From Actinomycetospora corticicola (GTDB taxonomy: Bacteria > Actinomycetota > Actinomycetes > Mycobacteriales > Pseudonocardiaceae): 64,000 nt of DNA. This document shows, piece after piece, positions 24,988-33,581 of the stretch (its first letter is position 1; each line of letters begins with the position of its first letter). The notes below the pieces were generated by a model. That model saw only the letters and a list, made by a program, of their open reading frames with translations. It made no database searches and had not been told where the DNA came from. The stretch is taken from contig NZ_JACCBN010000001.1 of assembly GCF_013409505.1 (NCBI RefSeq), positions 5,084,001 through 5,148,000 on the forward strand, read 5' to 3'. Position numbers and translations under genes: made by a program.

Positions 24988-25530
24988 CTACCGCAGGGCC
25001 GGGGCGTCCCAGAGCACGGCGCCGACCGCCTCGGTCCGGGACGGCCCGTCGAGCTCGGCGACCGACAGCAGCGCGAGGTAGTCGACGATCCCGGCCGCGA
25101 GCTCCCGGGCGTCCGACCCCACCACCCGGCCGGCCTCGTCGAGGAGCAGGAGCCCGCCGTCGGTGCCCTCGCCCAGCGGCCACCGGTCGTCCTGCTCGCG
25201 GCCGCGCCAGAGGGCGACGGCGTGGTCGAGCCGGCAGAACGTGCGGGCGGGGAAGAGGACCGGGCCGCCCGTGTCGGCCGGGGACTCCTGGCCGTCGGTG
25301 ATCGCGTAGAGCGCGCGCACCGGGTCGGGCAGCGCGTACCCGACGGTCTGTTCGGCCGCCGCGATCGACGAGGGTGCGGCTCCGGGACGCAGGACCGGCG
25401 TCGGGTCCCAGCCCCGTGTGCGCAGGATGCCGAGCCAGCGGGTCCAGGCCACGCGCAGCTCGTCGTCGGGAACACCCCCGCGCGCGCTGCCGCGCGGGAA
25501 GGAGCTGAGGGGCTGCCGTCCGTTCGTCAC
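24988..25530 (-). CDS. SMI1/KNR4 (SUKH) domain protein
   Basis: The 180-residue protein carries the SUKH core: a helix WTRWLGILRTRGWDPTPVL, AAEQTVGYALPDPVRALYAI followed by TDGQE, and the strand GLLLLDEAGRVVGSDARELA. SUKH proteins often serve as immunity proteins in bacterial toxin systems, and others have intracellular scaffold roles. It starts at a GTG that overlaps the emfourin-like stop (GTGA), so it belongs to the protease operon as third gene. Whether it protects against the protease or a different effector is an inference. Confidence 0.75.
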   Translation of the reverse strand: MTNGRQPLSSFPRGSARGGVPDDELRVAWTRWLGILRTRGWDPTPVLRPGAAPSSIAAAEQTVGYALPDPVRALYAITDGQESPADTGGPVLFPARTFCRLDHAVALWRGREQDDRWPLGEGTDGGLLLLDEAGRVVGSDARELAAGIVDYLALLSVAELDGPSRTEAVGAVLWDAPALR

Positions 25531-25838
25531 CGGTCGCCCTCCTCCCGGCCCGCCGACTCGTCGTCGACGAACCGCAGCAGCTCGCCCATGCCGTCCGGCG
25601 CGGTGCCCTGCACGAAGCGGACGCCCTGCGACGAGCCGTCGTCGGCGTCGACGGTCACCTCGTAGGAGAAGCCGTCGCGCACCGCCGGAGCGACCGGACC
25701 GGAGCGCTCCCGGAACGAGCACCTCGCCACGACCGAACGGAGCCGTTCGGTGCGGGCGTCGTCGAGCTCGGCGTCGTCGACGACCGTCGTCACCACCCGC
25801 CCGGCGATCCCGCCCCCGCGCACCACGGTGACCCTCAT
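25527..25838 (-). CDS. Emfourin-like inhibitor of a protealysin-type protease
   Basis: This 103-residue protein begins MRVTVVRGGGIAGRVVTTVV and has the compact beta-rich form, with FSYEVTVDADDGSSQGVRFV near the end, of emfourins, small proteins encoded directly behind protealysin-like M4 proteases that bind and inhibit them. It overlaps the protease stop (ATGA, 25835-25838) and the SUKH start (GTGA). Gene order and size support the assignment; the sequence similarity is judged by eye. Confidence 0.75.
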   Translation of the reverse strand: MRVTVVRGGGIAGRVVTTVVDDAELDDARTERLRSVVARCSFRERSGPVAPAVRDGFSYEVTVDADDGSSQGVRFVQGTAPDGMGELLRFVDDESAGREEGDR

Positions 25839-26905
25839 CGTGGGTCCGGGGTGGGGACGACCTTGACCGCGTCCCAGCCGCCGCGCACCGCGTCCTGCTC
25901 GCGCGAGCCGTCGCCGTACCGCTCCCCGGCGACCGCGATGGTGGCGGCCGCCGCGTCCGCGAACTGCGCGTTCGCGCGCAGCCGCTCGGTGAGCACGGTG
26001 TACCAGACCGGGCCGACCGTCTCCCAGGCGTTGCCCCCGAGGGTGCGGGCGGCCTCGGCGAAGGCGCGGTTCGGGATGCCGGAGTTGATGTGCACCCCGC
26101 CGTTGTCGTTGCGGGGGTCGTCGTCGACGGGGAGCTCCCGGTAGGCGTCCATGTCGGCGGGCTGGTCGTCGCCGGAGTACGCGGTGCCGGGGGCGAGCAT
26201 GCTGCGCAGCGCCTTCCCGAGCGACGGCTCCAGTGCGCCCTCGCCGATCAGCCAGTCCGACGTGGCGGCGTCGATCCCGCCCGCGCGCTGTTTGACGAGG
26301 ATCCCGAAGACGTCGGAGAACGACTCGTTGAGCGCGCCGCTCTGCGCCTCGTAGACGAGGTTCGCCGTGTACTGGGTGACCCCGTGCGTCAGCTCGTGGG
26401 CGATGACGTCGAGCGAGCGGGTGAGGGCGCCCGCGACGAAGGTGCCGCCCCCGCCGTCGCCGTAGACCATCTGCTCGCCGGTCCAGAACGCGTTGTCGTA
26501 ACGCTGCCCGAAGTGCACCGAGGACACGAGGTCCAGCCCGCGCCCGTCGACCGACTCGCGCGCGAACACGTCGCGGTAGAAGGCGACCGTGGTCGCGGCG
26601 TTGTCGTACGCCTCGTTGACCGCGATGTCCGCCGACGGCGGGTCGCCGTCCGTCCGCACCTGACGGCCGGGCAGCGCCGACTCCTCGCCGCCCTCGACGT
26701 CGAACACCGTGTTGGCCGTGACGCCGGGCCGGTCCGGCGGCACCGCCCCGCCCTGCTCGCGCAGGGCCCGCGCCACCGCGATCCGGCGGCTCCGGAGGCG
26801 CTCGGTGACCCGGACCGTCTCCAGCGCCGCCTCGCGGGCGGACTCCGACCCGGCGTCCGCGAGCCGCAGCAGGAGGGACGGGGGTGCGATCGCGCACAGG
26901 TGCAT
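25835..26905 (-). CDS. Protealysin-like M4 metalloprotease without signal peptide
   Basis: The 356-residue thermolysin-family protein has the zinc motif VIAHELTHGVTQ (His near 168 and 172), the third ligand in NESFSDVFG (Glu near 192) and the substrate site GGVHINSGIPNRAF. The short N-terminal part (MHLCAIAPPSLLLRLAD) matches the small propeptide of protealysins, whose PPxxL motif is visible as PPSLLL, rather than the long FTP-PepSY propeptide of thermolysin. No Sec signal is present, as in intracellular protealysins. It is the first gene of the coupled protease-emfourin-SUKH unit, divergent from a MerR gene. Confidence 0.88.
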   Translation of the reverse strand: MHLCAIAPPSLLLRLADAGSESAREAALETVRVTERLRSRRIAVARALREQGGAVPPDRPGVTANTVFDVEGGEESALPGRQVRTDGDPPSADIAVNEAYDNAATTVAFYRDVFARESVDGRGLDLVSSVHFGQRYDNAFWTGEQMVYGDGGGGTFVAGALTRSLDVIAHELTHGVTQYTANLVYEAQSGALNESFSDVFGILVKQRAGGIDAATSDWLIGEGALEPSLGKALRSMLAPGTAYSGDDQPADMDAYRELPVDDDPRNDNGGVHINSGIPNRAFAEAARTLGGNAWETVGPVWYTVLTERLRANAQFADAAAATIAVAGERYGDGSREQDAVRGGWDAVKVVPTPDPR

Positions 26906-27023
26906 GGCCCGCAATGTTCCACAGCCCCCCGACACCGGGGCACCGCTGTTCGGGAGGCCGCTAGGCGGTACCGGCCGTAACACGAACCGATCTCCCCGTT
27001 CCGGTTCCGTAGCGTGGGGAAAC

Positions 27024-27773
27024 GTGGTGGGCTCTCCGGCCGACTGGACGATCGACCGTCTGGCGGCGCACGCCGGCATGACGGTGCGGAACGTCCGCGC
27101 GCACGCGGCCCGCGGCCTGCTCCCCCCGCCGCGCATGCAGGGCCGGACCGGGTTCTACGGCTCGGACCACCTCGCCCGGCTCGACCTCATCACCCACCTG
27201 CAGGGCGAGGGCTTCTCGCTCGCCGCCATCGAGCGGCTCGTCGAGGCCACCCCCAGCCAGTCCGCCGAGCGCGCGCTCTCCCAGTACCTGGAGATGCTGA
27301 CGCCGTGGCGCGCCGAGCCGCCGGTGGAGCTCACCCGCGAGGAGTTCACCTCCTGGGTCGGCGGCGAGCCCGCGTCGTTCACCGCGCTCGTCGAGGCCGG
27401 CATGGTCGAGGAGCTCGACGGCGACCGGGTCCGGGTGCACAGCCCCGAGATGGTGCGCGCGGGCGTCGAGGCGGCGGGTCTCGGGCTCCCGGTCGAGGCG
27501 CTCCTGCGGACCCGCCAGGCCGTGCTCGCCCACCTCGACGACGTCGCCGACGGCTTCGTCGACCTCTTCCGTCGCACCGTGTGGCAGGAGTTCGTCGGCG
27601 CCGGCCTCCCGCCGGAACGGCTGGACGACGTGCGGCACGCCGTGACCAACCTGCAGCCGATCGCCGCCCGCACGGTGATGTCGGCGTTCCGCGAGACCAT
27701 GCCGCGCGCCGTCGGCGAGCTGGTCCGCGAGGCCTCGCAGGTGCTCGAGGACGGCGGCGGGGAACCCATGTGA
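27024..27773 (+). CDS. MerR-family transcriptional regulator
   Basis: This 249-residue protein has an N-terminal MerR winged helix-turn-helix (WTIDRLAAHAGMTVRNVRAH through GRTGFYGSDHLARLDLI, about 8-55) with the QGEGFSLAAIERLV dimer helix start, and a long C-terminal region of unknown ligand. MerR proteins untwist promoters with 19-20 bp spacers. GTG at 27024 is chosen because gggga lies just before; GTG at 27027 is equally possible. Its stop is part of a palindrome (27771-27788) upstream of the ferredoxin reductase gene, so it probably controls the desaturase operon downstream. Confidence 0.85.
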   Translation: MVGSPADWTIDRLAAHAGMTVRNVRAHAARGLLPPPRMQGRTGFYGSDHLARLDLITHLQGEGFSLAAIERLVEATPSQSAERALSQYLEMLTPWRAEPPVELTREEFTSWVGGEPASFTALVEAGMVEELDGDRVRVHSPEMVRAGVEAAGLGLPVEALLRTRQAVLAHLDDVADGFVDLFRRTVWQEFVGAGLPPERLDDVRHAVTNLQPIAARTVMSAFRETMPRAVGELVREASQVLEDGGGEPM

Positions 27774-27795
27774 CATCTCGTGATGTCATATGACA
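27771..27795. promoter_or_regulatory. tgacatc palindrome before the desaturase operon
   Basis: tgacatc (27771-27777) and gatgtca (27782-27788) form a perfect 7-bp inverted repeat with a 4-base spacer, followed by a third tgaca at 27791-27795. It begins at the MerR stop codon and lies 130 bases before the reductase start. Candidate operator for the downstream lipid genes; it could alternatively be part of the merR transcript end, but the stem is short for that. Confidence 0.5.
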
Positions 27796-27902
27796 CGCGA
27801 GCATGTTTTGATCTGTCTCACAGGGGACATCCCCGCGCCACACTCCCGGTTCACCCGCCGGGACGCAGCGCGCGGTCGGTCAGTGGCGATACGGAGGCGG
27901 TC

Positions 27903-29015
27903 GTGAACGAGACGTCGGCAAAGCTCCCCCGACCGGTCCAACGGTTGCGGAACGCGGCCGCCCGCTTCACCACCCCGCTGTTACCGGACGACTACCTGAC
28001 CCTGCTCAACCCGCTGTGGTCCGCCCGCGAGCTCCGGGGCAGGGTCGTCAAGGTCGTGCAGGAGACCGACGACGCCGCCACGTTGGTCATCAAGCCGGGC
28101 TGGGGCTGGTCGTTCGACCACCAGGCCGGGCAGTACGTCGGCATCGCCGTGCAGGTCGACGGGCGCTTCCACTGGCGGTCGTACTCGCTCACCTCGCCGC
28201 CCAAGCGCGACGCGGGGCACCTGTCGGTGACGGTCAAGGCGCAGCCCGAGGGCTTCCTGTCCCAGCACCTGGTGCGCGGCGTCGCCCCCGGCACGATCGT
28301 CCGGCTCGCGCCCCCGCAGGGCGACTTCGTCCTCCCCGACCCGCCGCCCAAGAAGATCCTCTTCCTGACGGCGGGCTCCGGTATCACGCCGATCATGGCC
28401 TTCCTCCGCACGCTGGACCGGCGGTCGTCCATGCCGGACGTCGTCGTGGTCCACTCCGCGCCCGACCCGGAGCACTTCCTGTTCTCCGACGAGCTCGACG
28501 ACCTCGACCGGCGCTACGACTCGGTGACGGTGGTCCGCCGCCACACCCAGGAGGAGGGCCACCTCGACCTGGACGCGCTGCACGAGGTGTGCGCGGACTG
28601 GAAGGAACGCGCCGCCTGGGTGTGCGGACCGAACGAGATGCTCGACGACGCCGAGCGGGTGTGGTCCGAGGCCGGACTCGACGACAACCTGCACGTCGAG
28701 CGGTTCTCCGCGAACCTCGCGGGCGGCGAGGCCGAGGGTGGCACGGTGACCTTCTCGGCCTCCGACACCGAGATCGAGATCGACGGTGCGACGACGCTGC
28801 TCGAGGCCGGCGAGCAGGGCGGTCTGCAACTGCCCTTCGGGTGCCGCATGGGCATCTGTCACACCTGCGTCGTCCCGCTGCGTGACGGCGTGGTGCGCGA
28901 CCTGCGTGACGGCACCGAGCACCGGGCCGACGGCTCCGGTGGTCAGAGCTGGGACGCCGTGAAGATCCAGACCTGTGTCACGGCTGCGGCCGGCGACTGC
29001 GTCATCGACGCGTGA
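27903..29015 (+). CDS. Ferredoxin reductase with C-terminal [2Fe-2S] domain, desaturase electron donor
   Basis: The 370-residue protein has an FAD-binding FNR barrel (RSYSLTSPP, FAD motif near 95), an NAD(P) domain (FLTAGSGITPIMAFLRTL near 155; CGPNEML) and a plant-type [2Fe-2S] ferredoxin domain with GCRMGICHTCVVPL and a distal cysteine in IQTCV. It passes electrons from NAD(P)H to the fatty-acid desaturase encoded 42 bases downstream, like the Rv3230c-DesA3 pair of mycobacteria. The GTG start has ggagg 5 bases upstream and is preferred to earlier starts within the palindrome region. Confidence 0.9.
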   Translation: MNETSAKLPRPVQRLRNAAARFTTPLLPDDYLTLLNPLWSARELRGRVVKVVQETDDAATLVIKPGWGWSFDHQAGQYVGIAVQVDGRFHWRSYSLTSPPKRDAGHLSVTVKAQPEGFLSQHLVRGVAPGTIVRLAPPQGDFVLPDPPPKKILFLTAGSGITPIMAFLRTLDRRSSMPDVVVVHSAPDPEHFLFSDELDDLDRRYDSVTVVRRHTQEEGHLDLDALHEVCADWKERAAWVCGPNEMLDDAERVWSEAGLDDNLHVERFSANLAGGEAEGGTVTFSASDTEIEIDGATTLLEAGEQGGLQLPFGCRMGICHTCVVPLRDGVVRDLRDGTEHRADGSGGQSWDAVKIQTCVTAAAGDCVIDA

Positions 29016-29057
29016 GAAGTACGACCGCACGACCGATCAGCACCGAGGAGGACCGTC

Positions 29058-30287
29058 GTGGCCATCCGTGACGTCAAGGAGTTCGCCCACCTCACCGAGG
29101 CCGACGTGGAGGCGCTGGGTCGGGAGTTCGACCAGATCCGCGCCGACATCGAGGAGTCGCGCAACGACAAGGACGCCGCCTACATCCGTCGGTTGATCAC
29201 CATCCAGCGGCGGCTCAACGTGGCCGCCCGCGTGATGATGTTCGGCAGCAACCGCCGTGAGCTGTGGTGGGCGGGTGCCCTGACCCTCGGCGTGGCCAAG
29301 ATCCTCGAGAACATGGAGATCGGCCACAACGTCATGCACGGCGAGTGGGACTGGATGAACGATCCGGAGATCCACTCGTCGACGTGGGAGTGGGACAACG
29401 TCTGCCCCGCCGACCAGTGGAAGCACTCCCACAACTACCTGCACCACACGTACACGAACGTGATCGGCAAGGACAAGGACGTGGGGTACGAGATCCTCCG
29501 CGTCCGCTCCGACCAGCCGTGGCACCCGTACTACCTGACGCAGCCCGTGGTGAACGCGCTGCTCATGACGTTCTTCGAGTACGGCGTCTCGCTGCACGAC
29601 CTCGACATCGACGGCCTCGTCAAGATGCGCCTCGAGAACCCCGAGGAGTTCAAGCAGAAGTTCCTGGACATCCTGCGCAAGCAGGCCCGCCAGGCCGGCA
29701 AGGACTACGTGCTGTTCCCGGCGCTCACCGGCCCGAACTTCGCGTCGACGGTGTCCGCGAACTTCACCGCGAACATCATCCGCAACGTGTGGTCCTACGC
29801 GATCATCTTCTGCGGGCACTTCCCCGACGGCGCCGAGGTCTTCACCGAGGAGGAGCTGGAGAACGAGACGCAGGGCGAGTGGTACCTGCGCCAGCTGCTC
29901 GGCTCGGCCAACTTCACCGGCAACCGCCTGATGCACATCATGTCGGGGTCGCTCGGCTACCAGATCGAGCACCACCTGTTCCCCGACCTGCCCTCGAACC
30001 GCTACCCCGAGATCGCCGAGCGGGTCACGGCGCTGTGCGAGAAGTACGAGCTGCCCTACACCACCGGGTCGTTCCCGAAGCAGTTCTGGCAGGCCACGCG
30101 GTCGATCTGGCGGCTGTCGCTGCCGGCCAGGAAGATCCGTGAGGCCAACCAGAAGCGTCTCGAGGCCGGGCTGCCGCGCCAGCGGGGCAAGATCACGCCG
30201 CAGGGTGCGGAGAACTCCTCGGTCGCTCCGGCGCCGTCGTCGACGCCCGGCCACCCGACCTCGGTCTCGCCGGCCAGCCAGACGTGA
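29058..30287 (+). CDS. Membrane fatty-acid (acyl-CoA) desaturase, DesA3-like
   Basis: This 409-residue di-iron membrane enzyme shows three histidine boxes: HNVMHGEWDW (HxxxH), HSHNYLHH (HxxHH) and QIEHHLFPDLP. It introduces a double bond into acyl-CoA or lipid acyl chains, using electrons from the reductase upstream. The Pro/Ser-rich last 30 residues are not part of the core. The GTG start has gaggagg upstream. The stop overlaps the first adenylate cyclase start (GTGA, 30284-30287), tying lipid desaturation to cAMP production in one operon. Confidence 0.92.
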   Translation: MAIRDVKEFAHLTEADVEALGREFDQIRADIEESRNDKDAAYIRRLITIQRRLNVAARVMMFGSNRRELWWAGALTLGVAKILENMEIGHNVMHGEWDWMNDPEIHSSTWEWDNVCPADQWKHSHNYLHHTYTNVIGKDKDVGYEILRVRSDQPWHPYYLTQPVVNALLMTFFEYGVSLHDLDIDGLVKMRLENPEEFKQKFLDILRKQARQAGKDYVLFPALTGPNFASTVSANFTANIIRNVWSYAIIFCGHFPDGAEVFTEEELENETQGEWYLRQLLGSANFTGNRLMHIMSGSLGYQIEHHLFPDLPSNRYPEIAERVTALCEKYELPYTTGSFPKQFWQATRSIWRLSLPARKIREANQKRLEAGLPRQRGKITPQGAENSSVAPAPSSTPGHPTSVSPASQT

Positions 30288-31894
30288 GCACCGCCGGGCC
30301 GAGCCCGGCACACCGCGACCTGCAACGACGCACCAAGGTCGTCCTCGGTGCGTTCGTGGTGGTCGCCAACGTGGTGGGAGCGGCGGTGGTGCTCGCCCTC
30401 GCGGGGTGGGTGCTGCCGACGCGCTCGCTGGTCACCGACGTCGCGGGGGCCGTCACGACCAACGTGGCGGTCTTCGCGGCGTACCTCGTCGTCGCGGTCG
30501 TCGTCGGCGTGGTCTGGGGCATCTCCTGGGTCCGCGTCCCCCGCCCTCCCGACGGCGGGGCGTCCCCGTCCCGCTGGCAGCGGCACCGACGGGCGACCCG
30601 CCGGGTCGTCCTCCGGGTGCCGACCCGGCTCGCCGTCGTACAGGCCGTGTCGTGGCTGCTGGCCGTCCCGCTGTTCGCGGGCATGAACGCGCTCTGGTCG
30701 CTCCGGCTCGCCCTCGTCGTCGCGTGCGTGGTGGCGCTCGGCGGTCTCGCCACGGTCGCCGTCGCCTACCGGCTCTCCGAGCTCGCCCTGCGTCGCGAGG
30801 TCGCCCGCGTGCTCGCCCACGAGCCGCCCAGCGGCTACCGGCTCTCCGGCGTGGGCGTGCGCTCCGTCGGCGGTTGGGTCCTGGGCACCGGCGTCCCGGC
30901 GCTCGGCGTCGCCCTGGTCGCCGCGACGAGCCTGCTCGTCCCGGAGCAGTACACGGTGCGCTCGCTCGGGCTCGCCGTGCTCGTGCTGACGCTCATCGCC
31001 CTGGTCGTGGGGTTCGGGCTCAACGCCCTGACCGCCGCGTCGATCGCCGGGCCGGTGGTGGCGGTCCGCCGGGCCCTCGGCCGGGTGGAGGACGGCGACC
31101 TCGACGTGACCGTGGCGGTCACGGACGCCACGGAGCTGGGGCTGCTGCAGGCCGGGTTCAACACCATGGCGGGCGGCCTGCGCGAGCGCGACCGCATCCG
31201 GGCGCTCTTCGGCCGGCACGTCGGCGAGGAGGTCGCCCGGGCCGCGCTGGAGGGCGAGCTCGAGCTCGGCGGGGAGGTGCGCGAGGTCGCGGTGCTGTTC
31301 GTCGACCTCGTCGGCTCCACGCGGATGGCCGTCGACCGGCCGCCGACCGAGGTCGTGGAACTGCTCAACACGTTCTTCGCCGAGGTGGTCGACGCCGTCG
31401 AGGCCCACCACGGCTGGATCAACAAGTTCGAGGGCGACGCGGCGCTCGCCGTGTTCGGCACGCCGAGCGACCTGGCCGACCCGGCCGGGTGCGCCCTCGC
31501 CGCCGCCCGGGACCTCGCCGCCCGCCTGGACGCCCTGGACGCGGTGTCGGCCGGCATCGGGGTGTCCGCGGGGCAGGCCGTCGCGGGCAACATCGGCGAC
31601 GCCCGGCGCTACGAGTACACCGTCATCGGCGACCCGGTGAACGAGGCCGCGCGGCTCACCGACCTGGCCAAGACGGTGCCCGGCTGCGTCGCGGCCTCCG
31701 GTGCCGCGCTGACCCGGGCCGGGGCGCAGGAGCGGGCCCGCTGGCAGGTCGTCGGCCTGGCGGCGCTGCGCGGCCGGCACGAGGAGACCGAGTACTCGGC
31801 CCCTGCGGACCGCCTCGCCGCGCACGAGGCCTGCGAGCCCGACGCGGCCCGACCCGGCGTCGGGAAGGGGCAGGATCTCGCGGCGCAGGCGTGA
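30284..31894 (+). CDS. Class III adenylate cyclase, six-helix membrane type with HAMP (copy 1)
   Basis: The 536-residue protein has six predicted membrane helices in the first 250 residues, a HAMP domain (about 255-310, with DATELGLLQAGFNTMAGGLR) and a C-terminal cyclase catalytic domain (about 335-500): metal aspartates in LFVDLVGST and NKFEGDAALAVFG, the Lys in NKFEGD, and RRYEYTVIGDPVNEAARL holding the adenine-specific Asp and transition-state Asn and Arg. It should make cAMP. The layout matches mycobacterial Rv3645/Rv1318c-type cyclases. It starts inside the desaturase stop codon. Confidence 0.9.
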   Translation: MSTAGPSPAHRDLQRRTKVVLGAFVVVANVVGAAVVLALAGWVLPTRSLVTDVAGAVTTNVAVFAAYLVVAVVVGVVWGISWVRVPRPPDGGASPSRWQRHRRATRRVVLRVPTRLAVVQAVSWLLAVPLFAGMNALWSLRLALVVACVVALGGLATVAVAYRLSELALRREVARVLAHEPPSGYRLSGVGVRSVGGWVLGTGVPALGVALVAATSLLVPEQYTVRSLGLAVLVLTLIALVVGFGLNALTAASIAGPVVAVRRALGRVEDGDLDVTVAVTDATELGLLQAGFNTMAGGLRERDRIRALFGRHVGEEVARAALEGELELGGEVREVAVLFVDLVGSTRMAVDRPPTEVVELLNTFFAEVVDAVEAHHGWINKFEGDAALAVFGTPSDLADPAGCALAAARDLAARLDALDAVSAGIGVSAGQAVAGNIGDARRYEYTVIGDPVNEAARLTDLAKTVPGCVAASGAALTRAGAQERARWQVVGLAALRGRHEETEYSAPADRLAAHEACEPDAARPGVGKGQDLAAQA

Positions 31895-31959
31895 CCCGGT
31901 CGGGTCGATCCCGCCACAGATCGTCCTCGGGTGGCCCCGTGGTGCTTACGCTCGGTGAC

Positions 31960-33570
31960 ATGCCGGACGAGACGCGGGAAGCCCCGCACCAGGTCGCGTG
32001 GTCGACCAAGGTGTGGGTCGGCGCGCTCATCGTCATCTCGAACGTCGTCGGCGCCGCGATTCTCGTCGGTCTGGCGGGGTGGGTGCTGCCCTTCCGGGCC
32101 CTGGTGGCCGACGAGACGACCGCGCTGCGCGCCAACCTCGTCCTGCTCGCCGTCTACGCGCCGGCGGCCGGCCTCGCCGCCTTCGCGTTCGGCTGGGCCT
32201 GGTTGCGCGTCCCCGACCCGCCCGGCCCGCACCCGAGCGAGGCGGACCTGGCCTGCCACCGGCAACGCGCGCGCCGCGTCGTGCTCCGGGCGCCGATCCG
32301 GCTCGCGGTGGTGCAGGCCGTGCCGTGGACGATCGGCGTGGCGCTGTTCGCGGTGGTCGACGCGACCTGGTCGCGGACGCTCGCCGTCGCGGTCGCCTGC
32401 ATGATCGCGCTCGGCGGCATCGCGACCGTCACCGTCGCCTACCGCTTCTCCGAGCTGCTGCTGCGGCGTGAGGTCGCCCGCGTCTTCGTCCACGAGCCGC
32501 CGACCGAGAAGGGCCTGCCCGGGGTGGCGGTGCGCTCGCTCGGGGCGTGGGTGATGGGGACCGGGGTGCCCCTGCTCGGCGTCCTGATCACCGCGGGGAC
32601 GTCGCTCGTCTACGCCGACTACTTCACCGTGCAGCGGCTCGGCCTCGTCGTCCTCGTGCTCGCGCTCGTCGCGCTCGGCGTCGGCTTCCTCGTGACCGTG
32701 CTGTCGTCCACCTCGATCGTCGCCTCGGTGACCGCCGTCCGCCGCGCGCTGCGCCGCGTCGAGCGGGGCGACCTGCAGACGCGGGTCGAGGTCTCCGACA
32801 CGACCGAGCTCGGGCTCCTCCAGTCCGGCTTCAACACGATGGTCGCGGGCCTGCGCGAACGGGACCGGGTGCGGGAGCTGTTCGGCCGCCAGGTCGGCGA
32901 GGCCGTGGCGGAGGCCGCGGTGGCGGGGGACGTGGAGCTCGGCGGGGAGGTGCGCGAGGTCGCCGTGCTGTTCGTCGACCTCGTGGGCTCCACGGCGCTC
33001 GCCGCGACCCGGCCCCCGACGGAGGTCGTCGCCCGGCTCAACGTCTTCTTCTCCGAGGTCGTCGAGGGCGTGGAGCGCCACGGCGGCTGGGTGAACAAGT
33101 TCGAGGGCGACGCCGCGCTCGCGGTGTTCGGGGCCCCGCAGGAGCTCGACGACCCGGCCGCTCGGGCCCTGGCGGCGGCCCGGGAACTGGCCGACCGGCT
33201 CGAGCGCACCGGCGCCCACGCGGGCATCGGGGTGTCGGCCGGGGAGGCGGTCGCGGGCCACGTCGGGGACGCGCGGCGCTACGAGTACACCGTGATCGGC
33301 GACCCGGTGAACGAGGCCTCCCGGCTGTGCGACCTCGCCAAGCGCAGCCGCCGCTGGGGCGAGAGCGGGGACGCGGCGTGGCGCGGGGTCGTCGCGTCCG
33401 GGGCGGCGCTGGCGCGGGCCGGCGACGACGAGGCCCGGCGCTGGCTGGTGATCGGGGCCGAACGGCTGCGCGGCCGGACCGCCGACACCGACGTCGCCGT
33501 GCCCCGCGACCGATACGTCACGCCGTCCTTCGACGTCGTTCCCGCCACGAACGAGGTCACGCGCGGTTAA
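31960..33570 (+). CDS. Class III adenylate cyclase, six-helix membrane type with HAMP (copy 2)
   Basis: This second cyclase is also 536 residues and is clearly a tandem duplicate of the gene before it: same six-helix region, HAMP with DTTELGLLQSGFNTMVAGLR, and catalytic motifs LFVDLVGST, NKFEGDAALAVFG and RRYEYTVIGDPVNEASRL. All key residues are kept, so both copies may be active alone or as heterodimers. It differs by an insertion RRWGESGDAAWRG after DLAKRS, absent in copy 1. It lies 65 bases downstream and 11 bases before the TrkA-N gene. Confidence 0.9.
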   Translation: MPDETREAPHQVAWSTKVWVGALIVISNVVGAAILVGLAGWVLPFRALVADETTALRANLVLLAVYAPAAGLAAFAFGWAWLRVPDPPGPHPSEADLACHRQRARRVVLRAPIRLAVVQAVPWTIGVALFAVVDATWSRTLAVAVACMIALGGIATVTVAYRFSELLLRREVARVFVHEPPTEKGLPGVAVRSLGAWVMGTGVPLLGVLITAGTSLVYADYFTVQRLGLVVLVLALVALGVGFLVTVLSSTSIVASVTAVRRALRRVERGDLQTRVEVSDTTELGLLQSGFNTMVAGLRERDRVRELFGRQVGEAVAEAAVAGDVELGGEVREVAVLFVDLVGSTALAATRPPTEVVARLNVFFSEVVEGVERHGGWVNKFEGDAALAVFGAPQELDDPAARALAAARELADRLERTGAHAGIGVSAGEAVAGHVGDARRYEYTVIGDPVNEASRLCDLAKRSRRWGESGDAAWRGVVASGAALARAGDDEARRWLVIGAERLRGRTADTDVAVPRDRYVTPSFDVVPATNEVTRG

Positions 33571-33581
33571 GGTCCCCGCTC

